Source: Datnioides undecimradiatus | Taxonomy: Eukaryota; Chordata; Actinopteri; Lobotiformes; Datnioididae | Assembly: GCA_008933995.1 (NCBI GenBank) | Contig: WARS01000016.1 | Coordinates: 10,123,848-10,187,847, forward strand | Length of the DNA stretch: 64,000 bases | Direction of reading: 5' to 3' | Shown here: positions 26,701-39,505 of the stretch, one piece after another | Layout of the letters: the number at the start of each line of letters is the position of its first letter | Position numbering within the stretch: position 1 is the stretch's first letter | Program-made: the position numbers and the translations under genes | Notes under the pieces: model-generated | What the model was told of the DNA's origin: nothing | Databases searched by the model: none | Seen by the model: the letters and a program-made list of their open reading frames with translations, nothing else

Positions 26701-29700
26701 TATCTGCAGATATCTGGTTGTCTTGTTGACTGTTGTAACGGTGTGAATTGTGCCCCTAGTGGGCAATGTAAACAACAGTTTACACTGTTACAGCCACCAT
26801 TGTGTCAGATCTGTGAAAAGCAATATTGACATTCTTTTTATGTACTCCCTAAATACCTGGTATAACTGGTTTGTGAATGATTAAGGAGTGCTATGACACT
26901 GACACACTTATTACACCCTTACCCTTATTCGCTTGCTTGCCAAGACTTCAAAGGTCAATACAACTCGCACAGCTATATGGTAAATACGCTGCAGTACAGC
27001 TAGCAGCTGGTTAAGCTAGAACCAGCTTGCCTGGCTCTCTGGGCTCCTTAACGTTCAGGAATGCCCCTTCCTTCTTTTTATTGAGTTTTACTGAGATAAG
27101 TTTACTGTGAGCCATTATACTAGCTGTCTGAAACTAATGCACTGCTTATACAGTATTTTAAGTAACTATTGGGCTAACATTTCCCAACTAACTTTATGTA
27201 TTGTGCTCTATTTTCACCAGACAAATAGTATACTGTATTTTTATGGGTAACAGTAATCTTTCATTGTTTTTAATTGGCATGAAAGATAAATAATTTGAAT
27301 TCTTTACTGTCAAGAATCCAGTTTCTTCGTTATTGTGTGTCACCTCTGCTATTTTTCATCATTTGCAGTAATTTTTATCATTGGATTTGTTTTTGAATTT
27401 TTTTTCAGTTTCAGCAAAACTCTGCCCTTATGCCTGTTAAACTTGCTACACAGCTGCACACACATTAGTGAGGTCAGAAGATGTATTACATGTGTAGTGT
27501 ATATACAAGATATGGAATATGCTGAAGGCTACATGAATCAATTGAGTACAGTATTTACATGATGCAAAAAGTGAACAAAGGAATTCAATGCAAAGCAGTC
27601 TCACTTGTTCATTCACAGACTTTTAGGTTTTGTCCTCTATAGACGGCCATCAATGTGCACAACATAGTGTGTGAGTCTGTGCACAGAAGCAGTTTCCAAA
27701 AAAAACAGTACATATGCATGCTACATCACGACCTCCATCCATCTCTGTCTCCTTCCCTCTCAAACCCTTTCATCTCTCTTTCTCTCCTCAACAAAGCACC
27801 AATTCACTGTCCTGCCAATCAAAGCCTACATTCATGCAGCCAATTATCAATGACACGATTCATTTGGCTTGGTCCCTGTCGCTCTCATCAGCCCTCTTCC
27901 TTTTCCATCCTCTTGGTTCAGAAGGGCCACTGAACGCCAAATTACCACTAGATGTCCCATACACACTCTGGGGGCTTGCATGAGGCTCCAATCTACATTA
28001 TAGCTACAAATGTTACATCACTCACCTGTAGAGCTCAATCGCTCATTGTTAAAGGTCTGTCCTCAGGAACAAAGGAATTGTGTTTCATTTGCTTTTGTCA
28101 TTTAATATACTAAACTGACAAGTAATCACACATTGATGCTCACACATGTTGCATGCCAATGCATCACCCATCTTTTAAACTTACAATACCTTTAGCTCAC
28201 AATCCTAGTCTGCTTTTCAAAAGCTACAATATTGTCGGCAGACACTGGACTGGACTGTCTTAGATCTCTGATCAGCTCCTTGTCTCCCATCTTTAAATAT
28301 CATTGAGTTTTCCAACACTCAATATCCAATCATGTAGTGAGAGTCTGTTGTTGAACCCTGCTCCACAGAAGGCTGCTCTCTCTTCCGTCTAAAACAACAT
28401 TTTAGACACACACGCATACAGTTGAGGTGCAGACAACCAGGTAACATAATCAGTCACACATTTTAACTACTCCTGTGATAAGGAAGGAAAAGAGGGTCAA
28501 ATGTTGGCATGACGTTTTATTGATAATATAAAAGATACTATAGGAACAGATCAAGTATGTGACTTTTCCTCTGAATAGAGGGACAGTTTCTTTCTGACCA
28601 TCTTATCGCTCTCTTATGTCTCCACTCTTCTCTAACACTCAGAGGTCTCTTTCTAAGGCCGCACAAGTTGTCTGTTCACAGGCAACATGAAATCAATCCT
28701 TGCACCTCTTGGTTTTTTTGGTTTTTGTCATAAGTCACGTAAACGAAAGAATTAGACACCTTTAAATGGCTGTGTATGCCACACACAATGACAATGACCA
28801 GAATGAAATGTGATGTCACAAAGTGCTATTACCAGATTACCATAGCTAATGGTTACTATAAACTGACTGAAAGAAAAATAAAAATGAACACAGAAACTTT
28901 AGTAATTCATCTCCATCTAGTCCATAAAAGCATACAAATTTATAACCACAAAAACAAAAAAATAGAGTTACTAATTAGAAAAGCATGAAAACAGATGGCA
29001 AAACTGAAACTGACCTCTAGAATAGCAGTAAAAATAGACGCAACATATCATTATAAAACTGTGATTATCTGGCACAGACACCCCTAATGAAAGGTTACTT
29101 GACCACTCTGTCAGGTATGACATCATTGTAAATTGTGTAGTGTGTTTGTTTGTTCAAGTGACGACCACATGCACCAGCCACCAACCTCTGCACACAGGCA
29201 CATGTTTAAACATTAACTCTGTTATCTATTGACAAGTCACATTTGAGGACACTGTCTACATGCCACCTTCTAGTAACAGGGCTTTGTTCATCACATCTGT
29301 CACAGTGACACAGCTGTGCAGAGCATAAGCAAAAGTGAGGAAGCAAACACTTTACCTCCAGACGACGCGCTGAGGCAGCCTCGCGAGGGCTCCGGCCAGT
29401 TTGTAAGCAATGTCCTGGGAAAGGTACTTGACCCCAGCTCCAAATGATACCACCACAAAGCCATGCTCCGCTGTGTCATTCACCCATGCCTCAAACTCCT
29501 GTCAGAATATGAGAGACAGACAATGTGAGCTAAAAATATGCATTTTGCAGAGTTTCTTTGCCCTTGGGAAAAGTGAAACAATAGAGTGCAACATTTTGTG
29601 CTGTGACTGTATTTTAAATTCCTAATATTCTTCCTCTTTTTTTTTTAACCTATCAAGTACCACTTTTTACAAATGATTCACTCATGTTTATCGCAAGCAT

Positions 29701-31280
29701 TAGTCGCAAGCACAGACTTCAGTGGATATATGCTGTGATATTTGCGAATGCTAGAGCTGCTTTGTAAATAAAAATCTGTCAATCTGTTAATTAAAACCAT
29801 CCATCATATGAACTTCGAATATTGGTGGTGTTTAACTGCCAGACATTTATAATTCGTGTCTGTGGTAATGATTCAAGGTAGATATAGTTCACACTCACAT
29901 TCTGAACGTTTTACCAGTTTAGAAATAAATGTGCGCTGAACTGTAAAACGTTTAACAATGTTGTAATTAAGGAAGCAACAGACTGAAAGACCTGTCAACA
30001 TGTGTCTAGTTACCATACAGCAGCTTGAAAAGGTTTCAAAAAATATTCCCTTGTATTTAAAATTCATATCTAGCAAGATTAACGCTGCCCTGCATGAAGC
30101 TGTTGAGGATATGTGAGTTAATGGCTCACAGAGCCCCTTACTGAAATGGAACATATTCCTTTTTCCTATTGATTTAATATCCAGACAGCCTTATTTCCCC
30201 AGTTGACCCTGTCCTCCAGTTATCATGTTTCTGTCCCTCCCCCAGACCCAATCAGCTCCATTTGGACTTTTTTTAATGTGCTTTATGAAGGATGTCTGGG
30301 ACATTTCCCTTGAACAGGGGATGGGGGTATAGTTCAATAATTTCCTGTTCTATTCTTGCAAATACTTGCCCCTTGTCTTGTGTCAGTGCACTTCTATCCC
30401 GTTCTGGAGTTTTGTTTCTCCTGGCCCTGTTTTCTTGAACTTTGCCTGTTTCATGGACATCCAAAGTCCATGAAACTCCCTTTTGAATTCGTTTACCCTC
30501 ACTGTACCATTTATCTAGTAAAACTCCTGTGTAGTGTTTTGTACAGCTATATTTGGTCATTACAAATTCCTAAACTGCTCCAGCTCTGCCTCTGGAGTCT
30601 GCATTAAGTCCATCCTTGGACATATGTGAAAATAGGCAGTTTACATGACGATATTTTACATCTGCCAGGTACCCATTGGTATACTGTGGCTTTGGTCTAT
30701 CAAAAAGAGACGCGAAATGTCAACATTACGATTGAATTAAAAGGAAAGAAAGGCCGCCTGCAGTACTCATTGATTTCTTTCAGCTGACAGTTACACAGTG
30801 AAAATGAAGGCTTTGTTTGCTTTGGCAAGTTCAGACAAAAGTATCCCTCTCCTCCGGAGACTTGTTTCTGAAGGCAGGAAATATGGTCTAAAGTCCACAT
30901 ATCAATATTACCTTGTAAAAAAATCTACTTCTTGGCACAGGCTACAAAGTGAGACCGTTGGGTTGTAACCCAGCCTGCAATTGGCTAATCAAAGTTGCTT
31001 TTCATTTGGTAGATGATCCAAAAAGGAATCAATAACAAAGAAAGAGGTTTCACAGTTCAAAATCATATTTTTGTATTTGTGTGTGTGTGTGGACATGTGC
31101 ATGTCATCAGTGCTCTATATATATTATATATCTATATATATTCTCTAAAAAATAATATAGAATAGCACATAAAAAGCCTCTCATTGCCTTGTATAAAATA
31201 AACAAACAAACAAAAAACAAAACCTGTAAAATCAATAGGTTCCATTAAAAATATCTATATCCATAAATATACGTGTGTGT

Positions 31281-31324
<44 letters not shown>

Positions 31325-34300
31325 AAAAATAATCAACATCATCCTGATTGCATAAACCTGCACATCCACGCAGTTAATACATTGTTACATTTATTATAGC
31401 CTGAGGTTCTTGTGAATAAATGTCAAACTTTTCACATCTAGAATTTTACCTCACACTTTTTTGCAAAAAAAACCAAAATCTTACAATTTCTTCAGATAAT
31501 GTGGAGGTCTTCTGTCTACAGCTCTCTTTGGGTTATTCCACATGTTTTCAGTGGGATTGAACTCTTTTGACAGAGCCCAAAACCAGCAGGTTTTGTGGCA
31601 AAATATCTTGACATTTGAAGCAATTTATTATTGCTAAGACCCCTGACCCAGATGAAGAGAAGCAGCCCCAAAGCATGACGCTACCACAACCATGCTTCTC
31701 AGTCGGCATTGTTCCTTGGATGATGAGCTGTATCGGATTTGTGACAAACATATCCCCCTGAATGAAGACTGAAAAGTTCAACCTTTGTCTTGTCAGACCA
31801 GAACACATTTTCCCAAGTGGTTTGGGCAAAATTCAAACAGGTCTGGACATTCCTCTTTCTAAGAAAGAGTTTCAGTCTTTGCACTCTAGCCCATAGCCCA
31901 GACAAGTGCAGAATATAGGAGACAGCTGTCACAAGTAAAGAAAACCGGAAATTCATGTGGTTCCTTCAGTGTTGCTGTTGCTGTTGATAAGTTCTTTCCT
32001 CACTCTCTCATCGGCTTAGGGGCATCTTGCTGATCTTTGCAGCGTCTGTGCGGTGCCACATTTTCTCCTCTAATTGATCATGGTTTTGACAGTTTAGTCC
32101 ATCCAAAGCTTTCCATATTCTTCTGTATCCCTCTCCTGGGTGCTACTTTCACCAATTAGATCTCTCAGTTCTTTTGGTAACTTTTTGAAACCCATGACTC
32201 TCCCAGTGCAATGAAACCCCCCAACATTCAAGTGAACCCTTCAGTAACAGCTGAATTTAATCTATTTAAATCAGAATCAGCTTCACTGATGGCAGGTGTG
32301 TGCTGCTTACCCACAGGAATTAACAATATAAAGGGCACATAGAAGAGTCCGCAGTCTTAAGCAATCAGGGTGTTTTATTTTTAAATGTCCCTAATAACAA
32401 TTTGGGTTTTTTTCCTCTGGATTTTTGCTTGTTGTAAGATCACATGAAAGATGTAACATGGCTGACATTTACGCTGTTGTTGTGTCGTGGTCAAAAACAT
32501 TTTAAAAACCTGCAATTTAAACAAGGGTATGTAGACTTTTATATAAACTATCGTATGAAAAGTAAACATGTATGAGGAGGGATCAGGGAGCAGTGATGTT
32601 AGGCTATTACAAGTGGAGGACAAGTATAGGGAGGGAGTCTCATGGACCAGCTGCGGTAGCTAAGACAGGCCCTGGCACAGAGCAATGTCAGGGGCACACT
32701 GGGATCTACTGTCCCTACAACGCCGCCTCAGTGACCCCATAAAAGAGTCTCAGTGTCCCCAGAGCTCTGCTCAGAACAATGGCCTCGTTCTCTATCCAAT
32801 TCCATTATAACTCCCTCCACACAACATGGCACAATGCTCCCTATTGGCTGGAGTGGCATTGAAAAACCCCCCGCAGTAGATGCCGACGGCCCGCGCTCTC
32901 GGCGTCCGAACACTGGACTAACCCCCGTCACCGCCCGCCTCTGCTCTCCATGGCTCCCCTCTCTCTCTGCTCAAAATCTACCATGTCCATTCAACCCAAA
33001 CCCATTCTCACCCCAGCAATGTCGATAAAGGATTGCTTTGTGGCAGGATGTGATAATAAGGGATATCAAGTGATAGGAGACACAAAGGGTACAAGCAAGG
33101 GTAGTTACAAAAAAACAATGAGAAAATTGAAACTGTTCAGAGAAGAGAGGGGAAATAATATGAAAGATAAGAGAAACCAGGGTGTGTTAATTTCTGTGAA
33201 CAGACAATGAGCTTCATCACACACACTGCAGCCAAGTTCCGTGACTGAGACAAATAATGACCTGATTCCGCCCATAAACTGGGTGAGTGCAAAACTTCCT
33301 TGTGAGCTAGTGAACCGTAGCCATCGTGGGAAATACCTTTTGTAAATGCTCGGCCTCTACTTCTATGTAATACAAAAGATAAATGTCTACCTGACACGTA
33401 ACAATATGGCTTCCCATCCTGCCCATGAAACCATGCATTTGCATAATGCCATAGTCAAACTCTTGTACCACGGATAAGCCACCAAAGAAGGCACAGAGCA
33501 TTTTATGTCCCAGCACTTGGACAGGGCACTAAACGCATTACATCTGGATACATTTTTGAATTTATTATTTTAGTATGTGGAACTGCAATGACTGGTCATT
33601 TATCTGTCATTTGTTGACTTTCACATCAAACAACAATTACAGATACGATACGGTCAACTCCCTATTTTGAGGAATGCATTAATGAGTAGGACTGATTCAT
33701 AACCACATGATGAAGTACTTTGCTGAGTCAGGTTTTAAATTTGATTTGTCAAAAGCAGACATTGGTGCCTTTTTTTCCTGTTTTTTTTTTTTAGTTTCTC
33801 AATTGATTTGCCAGAAAATCAACTACACTGTGAAAAACCACTCACCAAGGATTTCAACACACAGAATCTATATTGCCCCTCTTGTGCATGTGAACAGACA
33901 ACTATCATACAAAATCTTTAAATTTGTGTGTGTCTGTCAGTACTGACCTGTGGCAGTGGGCTTGGGGGCTTGGTAAGGATGCCTCCTATGTAGACCACGT
34001 GGGGCAGGGTGGGCCTGGGGAACTCCAGAGCCATGTCAGTGCATAGCATCCACAGACGGCTGCCCTGCACCAAGTCAGCCATGGCCACCTGAGGTTTCAC
34101 TCCATGTTTCTTCATAATCCGGTCATACTTGGGTAATGCAATATAATGGACTCCAAAGCGCTGGACCAGGTAAACCACTGTATTGGTGATCCTCTGAACC
34201 AGAGACATGTGGTCTGTCAGCAAGGAGTTGAATTCAGGTACATATGACAGTGGAGCCGGGGCACCTGCCTCTGCAGGGTACCACAGGCCAGTGCTGAACA

Positions 34301-34778
34301 CAGCGTATTGCACACCCAGGATGTGAGCAATCACAAAACCACACATCTCATTAGGGTCCACAAGCAGCAGGTCAAACTTGGCCTCCTTAAGGCGGGTCAT
34401 TACCTCGACGTTGCCAACAACAGCGTCACAGTTCTGAGAGTAGTGGTCAAGAATGTCAAACAGTTCCAGAAATGTCAGGCGGCCTGAGAAGATGTTGCTG
34501 ACTTTGGACTGGAGGAAATTGTCAGCTGTGGTGCTGTTAAAGATCCCAGGGTAGTGCTGTAAATGGTAGTGTGGCGAGGGGGGTACCTCGCGACCCTTTG
34601 AAATTAGAAAATGGGTCTCATGGCCCTCCTGGTGCAGAGCCGTGGCCAGCGTCTTGAAGATGTAGAGGTGTGATTCAAACATGATGGGTGGGACCACGAT
34701 TACTTTGGCGGCCCGTGATGCACTGGGACTCCAGGTAAGGAGTCCAAGGAGGAGTAGAAGTGATGAGGGTAGTAGCAT
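23321..34778 (-). CDS. ugt8: ugt8: UDP-galactose:ceramide galactosyltransferase, five coding exons
   Basis: Five minus-strand exons (34778-33948, 29498-29356, 25362-25286, 24170-23951, 23702-23321) join at GT/AG sites with matching phases into 1653 nt, or 550 residues plus stop; the human enzyme has 541. Visible: signal peptide (about 1-23), His37 at the position of the usual UGT catalytic base, N-glycosylation sites NST and NNT, the UGT signature at about 343-386 with SHGG, one membrane segment near 474-495, and a C-terminal KKMN dilysine ER-retrieval motif. The family moves galactose from UDP-galactose to ceramide in the ER lumen, making galactosylceramide for myelin. The near-continuous match to vertebrate UGT8, including PPIMFESH and FGDHYDTM, separates it from UGT1, UGT2 and UGT5 enzymes. 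No frameshift or stop is present, so it looks functional. Identity rests on recalled family sequences, not a search. Confidence 0.95.
23951..24170 (-). CDS. ugt8: ugt8 coding exon 4 (UGT signature core)
   Basis: This 220-nt exon runs from acceptor tctag (AG at 24172-24171) to donor GTTGGT at 23950. It contains FLSHGGLNS, YHGVPVVG and PLFGDHYDTMTR, the nucleotide-sugar binding core. UGT8 proteins end this signature with GDH rather than the D-Q pair of most UGTs, and that difference is kept here. It ends with AG of a split Arg codon. Open frame continues upstream into the intron but is not family-like. Confidence 0.95.
25286..25362 (-). CDS. ugt8: ugt8 coding exon 3 (residues 326-350)
   Basis: This 77-nt exon has acceptor cccttag (AG at 25364-25363) and donor GTGAGT starting at 25285. 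It encodes FSGVPPSNLGNNTKLVDWMP and QNDLLG. It carries the conserved NNT glycosylation site and the beginning of the UGT signature (W..Q.DLL). Both ends use split codons (Arg325 and Gly351) that fit the neighbouring exons. Confidence 0.93.
26724..26795. repeat. imperfect inverted repeat in ugt8 intron
   Basis: tgtaacggtgtgaa near 26734-26748 pairs, with two mismatches, with tttacactgttaca near 26780-26793. The loop contains gtgcccctagtggg. It may be a small MITE-like remnant. No coding content is seen. Confidence 0.45.
29356..29498 (-). CDS. ugt8: ugt8 coding exon 2 (residues 278-324 plus split codon)
   Basis: This 143-nt exon lies between a gacag acceptor (AG at 29500-29499) and donor GTAAAG (29355-29350). 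It opens the UDP-sugar-binding half with the family motifs HGFVVVSFGAGVKYL and KLAGALARLPQ. It starts in phase 0 and ends with AG of a split Arg codon completed by exon 3. It was found by translating the minus strand and does not appear as a long open frame of its own. Confidence 0.93.
31273..31320 (+). repeat. (GT)n(AT)n compound microsatellite
   Basis: GT-rich part followed by about 14 AT units, in the intron between ugt8 coding exons 1 and 2, near the Tc1 remnant. Confidence 0.95.
31500..32230 (-). pseudogene. decayed Tc1/mariner transposase remnant in ugt8 intron
   Basis: Minus-strand translation shows Tc1 transposase pieces in two frames. One (about 31956-31700) contains WENVFWSDKTKVELF and a following TAHHP motif. 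The other (about 31760-31550) contains GSVMLWGCFSSSGSG and CQDILPQNLL. The frame changes near 31700-31760, and the catalytic C-terminal part after that is not recognisable. A terminus-like phrase near 32527-32549 (gtatgtagacttttata) may be the 5' end of the element. It sits in the intron between ugt8 coding exons 1 and 2, in the sense orientation of ugt8. It cannot encode an active enzyme. Confidence 0.85.
33948..34778 (-). CDS. ugt8: ugt8 coding exon 1 (residues 1-277)
   Basis: The exon opens CC-ATG directly after a tttcag acceptor (AG at 34782-34781), so the ATG at 34778 is almost certainly the start and a leader exon must lie upstream. It encodes the signal peptide and the whole acceptor-binding N-terminal half, including His37, the NST glycosylation site and the FRPTLP-type end of the domain. 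It ends at CCACAG followed by donor GTCAGT (33947-33942), phase 0. One long first coding exon followed by short ones is the known UGT8 layout. Open reading continues a few codons past the donor, but that tail does not match the family. Confidence 0.95.
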
Positions 34779-36009
34779 GGCTGAAAATATAAAAAAAAAT
34801 TAACATTGTTAACGTCTGATATCATAATAAAAATGGAGAACATTCACTGTAAAGCAATGTTATAATTGAACAGCTTATTAGATGTGTCAAGTTAAACTTT
34901 AATCTTTTCTATGAACCTCGGTCACCCTAAATGTAAAGCAGCAACCGTTTCCCATCAAGGAAAATCTTTCAATGAATGCAAAAACTTTCAGTCCTCCTAA
35001 TTAATTCAATGTTGTCCTCATCCTCAAGTCAGACATAATGAGAAGTAGCACAGAGAGAATAAAACATTTCAGTATCTCTGTATTAACATTTTTTGTCCTC
35101 ATTGGCTTTCTAATTAACCTTTGCCTTATGTCTTCGTGTTTCAATTTGACCCCCCCATCCCTCCTCACTCTGTGCACAGCCGTCACTGACATGGTGTGGG
35201 TAGCACCAACGTCATCCTAAACCTCTGGCCGCTCTATTCACAGGCACTCTCACAAAGAGCCATTATCATGACACCATGTCACAGCCTACATAGCCCTGTA
35301 TGCCTACACTCTTTGCCCTTCTCACTTGTATTAATCATCACTGGAAAACTACTCCATGGACAGCCATCAATTACCCAGGTTTCCAAATCTACTACGACTA
35401 ACCAATGCTCCCCCTCCACAGCTTGTTTCGTGTTGACCTTTGAAGGAACATGTAGTGTTAGGGATAGTATGTTGCTAACAAAATATGTTGTTACAACATC
35501 ACATCATCATGCAAATGCTCAGTTTATAACTTCAGACAACAGCGTGTAGTGAAACATCATGTGCTTGTTAAGCATGTTAACATAGAGTGTAGCTAGCCTT
35601 AAAACGTACCACTTTGTGAACAAAAAGGCAAAAAGAATAATGCCTTATTGTTATAAACTTAACTTGATCCATTGATTGGTTCTTGTTCTTCAGACTCATC
35701 TCGTAGTCTGATGACCTAAAGTTAAGAGGAATAGCTAAATGTCTGTAGGATTGCTTGTTAGTGTGAAAACAATCCAGTCCGGGGCATACGTGGACTTTCC
35801 TTCACTGTGTTCTCTGAAATGCAGCAGTATCCTCCTTAACAATATAAAGTTACTTTCTCCTTGTAGTACCAGCAGGCGTCTCCACACCACGTTTTATCAT
35901 TACCCTCATCACTGTTACATCTTAATCTAGGTCAAATGGCATGATCCATATTGTGTCTTCTGACCATCAAAAGATTATATAGTGTATCAGCCACCTGTTT
36001 ATCGCTGTT

Positions 36010-36150
36010 ATTGCTCTTTTAGTATGTACTATTTATATACACATATTTGTTTTTATACATATTTTTTAAAATCCTGTGCACTGTGAGGACTGCACTTCAA
36101 TTTCATTGTCTGGCAATAAAGCTTTCTATTCTATTCTATTATATTCAAGT
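36010..36150 (+). mobile_element. probable LINE 3' tail with ATTCT repeat
   Basis: The stretch holds gactgcacttcaatttcatt, then tctggcaataaagctttc, then (tattc)n. This pattern is typical of 5'-truncated L2/CR1-type LINE 3' ends in fish, which finish in a short tandem repeat. No reverse transcriptase sequence is left. The family assignment is from memory. Confidence 0.45.
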
Positions 36151-38703
36151 TTCTCTCCACAAACAGCTGAGGCCTGGCAGGAAAAACAACTTAAGGTGGC
36201 CGCCATTTTGATTAGCATTGTCCAGAAGATATCGTCACAAACATTTCTCAGCCCAGACTGTTGACAGTAACTATAGAAACCAGCCACCATCTACTGAGGA
36301 CTGTGATCCGTCATGACTTAAGTTACTAACGATGGAGTCTGGTTACCCTGCACACAGGGACGGCTGGGGAAATTACCTGGATAAAGAGAATTAAAGCATA
36401 CGCAATGATGAGCTGATCTAGGGGGAGATAAAGTGGAGATGAAAAAGTTGAAACAGTAGAGAGCCTTTTGTTTTTGTAATGTGTGATATTATATGTTACA
36501 GTCAGAAGATAAGAGCTGTGAAAAATATAAATATGATGCTAGTGTGATATGAGGCATTTAACAGCTATATTACCCAAATTGGACACAGTACAAATCAACC
36601 AAAAGTCCACACACATGAAGAATCCTTGTGGATGTAATTATAAGCCTGGAGCACAAGTCATTGCAGTGTGTATAAATTGGACACGTCTTTATGATCATGC
36701 AAACATGTATCCTACTGTAATAAAAGTGATGTTTTAATAACATTGTGATATTGATTGGCGTCCTGGCCAGCTTTATATCAACAGTTCAAACTCCAACTGT
36801 TGCGCTCTAATTTTGTCAATGCCTCATTTCCAGGAGTGCAACCAGCTGACACAACACACGACAACAACATGTGGTCAATAATTACAGACTACAACCACAC
36901 CTCTGTCATCATCTTAAATCAATTGGTTTGCATTGCAGCTTTCAGTTGTGTATTATTGAAACTCAAACCAATTACTGTTTCCGCAGGAACAATTTCCATC
37001 CATTCAGACTGACACAAGATGGTAATTATACAGTAATTATCACACTCTAATACTATAATCTAGGCTAACATATTCTTCATTTAGCACAGCGGGAGGAGCA
37101 GCCTTGCTGTTTCCACAGTGGGGGTTTATTAGCTCAATGCACCCTGTTGAGTAGAGAAATGTGACTTTCAAGAACTGATATTAAGTCAAACACAAGTCAG
37201 TCCACGCTGTTTATTTTGTCTCGTATCTTTCAAATGGAATCTTAACTAATCTCGGGCTTGTTTGCTGAAAAAGAATCTAAATGGGGTTATCTGAAGGACA
37301 AGATTAGCTAGTCTAGGTTAGTAAAGCTTTGATGTTGAAGAATACTTGGAACAGCATATAGACAACATGAGTTTAGACACACAGTACAAGTTACCTATCA
37401 GGTCATGTATTAACATTTCCTGTGAACTAAGGTGTAGAGACAAATTCTGATCCTATCCATAGCTAGTGTCATTAAATCATTAACTGCAGCACAGGTTTTT
37501 AAAATCATATCATGCACCAGACTCTGATAATGAAAGCTTAGATACTAACACATAACTTGGTCCTGATAGCTGCATTTCAATGTCTGCAACATAAATGTGC
37601 CAGTGCTTGCATGTGTGAAAAGGCACATTATCTGAAAGTCTACAAAAGGTTAAGGATAAAGATGCGATATCTGGAAAAAAAATAAATAAAAATAAACAAA
37701 TAAATAAATAAAGAAAAATACATTGTCCTCTCTAATCAAAGATGAAAGGTGAAGCCCAGAGCACTTTATAGATAAGTTAAGCTAAGGTCAAGAGCCATTC
37801 GATCTAGGACTTTTGGTAGAAAACAATTAACAATGAAAGTGGGAAAAATCCATTGACTGGTCCCAGCCAAAGCACATTAGAGGCTGTTTAAAATGCTATG
37901 ATGGTTTCTCTGCATACCCAAGTACCTTAAAGAATTAACAGCATCTGAAATAGAGTGTAGTTTGGATAAAGATGAAGCATATGTATACATACAGGCTACA
38001 GATATAACTGGATTACATACTGGACCCCCAGCATGAGGAATCTAACTATACAGTCCTGTCAGTCCAGCGCTGACAGGAAAGACTTTTAACCCAATTCATT
38101 CAAGCAGTCAAGCATGCTTCTTCATATATTTCCTTACAAGTAGCTGCTGACTTTCAGTGGTGTTCTCTCACCTTCACTGCCTCAGACATGCTGCAACAAT
38201 AAACACATGAGAACAGGTCGGACCGGCTCTGTCTTTTCAGGAGCTAATAAGCAAGGTATCAAGTAACCATCAACAGTATCTCATTAACATAATGTAATGC
38301 AAATAAAGTTAAAGTAAATAAAAGAGCAAAAAAAAAAAAAAAAAAAACATGATAAAATTAAAGGACAGATATTTGCTTTAAAATGCCCTTAAAGGAAATA
38401 TGCAGCACACAGTAGTAATTAATGGGATGACATTTATTTTACAACTTACAACCTTAACTCCAGGGTACACAATTTATGGCAGGCTGGCTAAGTTGATCTT
38501 TTGGTAAAGTCACACCTCCTGATACACACAGACGGTTTGAGTGTCAAACTATACATTGGATAATTTTCAGGAGGCTGAAATGAATATCAGTTAACAAGCA
38601 AACCGGATGTCTGATGTTGGCATGTTTGACAGTGGCTTAAGTACATAAATACACCTGGAAGAAGTGCCCTCGTCACTTCTCCCTTACAGATTCACAGTTA
38701 AGG

Positions 38704-38708
<5 letters not shown>

Positions 38709-38736
<28 letters not shown>
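38709..38736 (+). repeat. A28 homopolymer
   Basis: Pure A tract, with further A runs at 38328-38347 and about 38810-38821. It may mark a retroposed 3' end, but no SINE or mRNA body is recognised before it. Confidence 0.9.
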
Positions 38737-38738
<2 letters not shown>

Positions 38739-39448
38739 ATCAGGTGATCGTTATGAAGAGGTGCAACAGGATTGGTCAAACAGGTATCCTGACGTAACAA
38801 GCTCATTGAAAAAAAAAAAAAGCAAAAGAGAAACATTTGGTTATGGCCCAAACGGGCTCTGAGCTGTAATCCACCTTTGCTTTGAGGCACATACGGGACA
38901 ACCCGCTGGACATTTAGCGTCTGAGATCGAGTTGTGACTTCAGCAACCACAAGTCAAACTCTGATGATAAAATGGTGTCAGTGGCCTGGCAAGGTCACTG
39001 TGTTTACAGTGTTCTTTCTGGAGCTTTCATTCAACTAAAATAACACACACACACACACATCCCGGTAATTCAGAGAACAAAACTAACATTTAAAGATGCT
39101 TTGATTAGGTGTGGCCCTGATCGATTATATTTAAGACCGCCACCGTGATGTAAGACAATCCATCCCGACAAGTAAGTAAGTAAGTAAGTAAACTCCTATT
39201 TCGTTAGAGATGACACACAAAGGACGTGGACGCCACCATGCAACCTGGCTACACCTGTGTCTCAAGAGGCGTTGACTATCTCACCTGAGCTTTCAGTACA
39301 AACAACGAAACAGCCCGGTGGCACGAAAGTGATCCTAGCTGTCAACCTGAACAAGATCAACCGCAATTTAAGGCGTGAGAAGGAAACAGTGTGGATGAGT
39401 TGACGATGCACCTGTTGTGGCAACTTCGACCGCCTGTGTTGGCCTTAC

Positions 39449-39505
39449 CTTGTGACTTGAATGTTGCTCAGGAGAAGTGGAGAGGGGTGGGCGGCGAAAC
39501 TGCAG
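39449..39505 (-). other. ugt8: candidate non-coding first exon of ugt8
   Basis: The coding exon 1 acceptor requires an upstream leader exon. On the minus strand a strong donor, ACAAG followed by GTAAGG, lies at 39449/39448. The about 57 nt before it contain no ATG and are C-rich. If used, the 5' intron would be about 4.67 kb. The 5' limit is a guess from a TTTAAA element about 30 bp upstream. No transcript evidence is available here, and other leader exons are possible. Confidence 0.42.

Larger units (their letters stand above)
34781..39448. other. ugt8: probable first intron of ugt8
   Basis: Lies between the candidate leader exon and coding exon 1. Contains the LINE-like tail (36010-36150) and several A tracts. 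No other exon is recognised. Confidence 0.4.
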
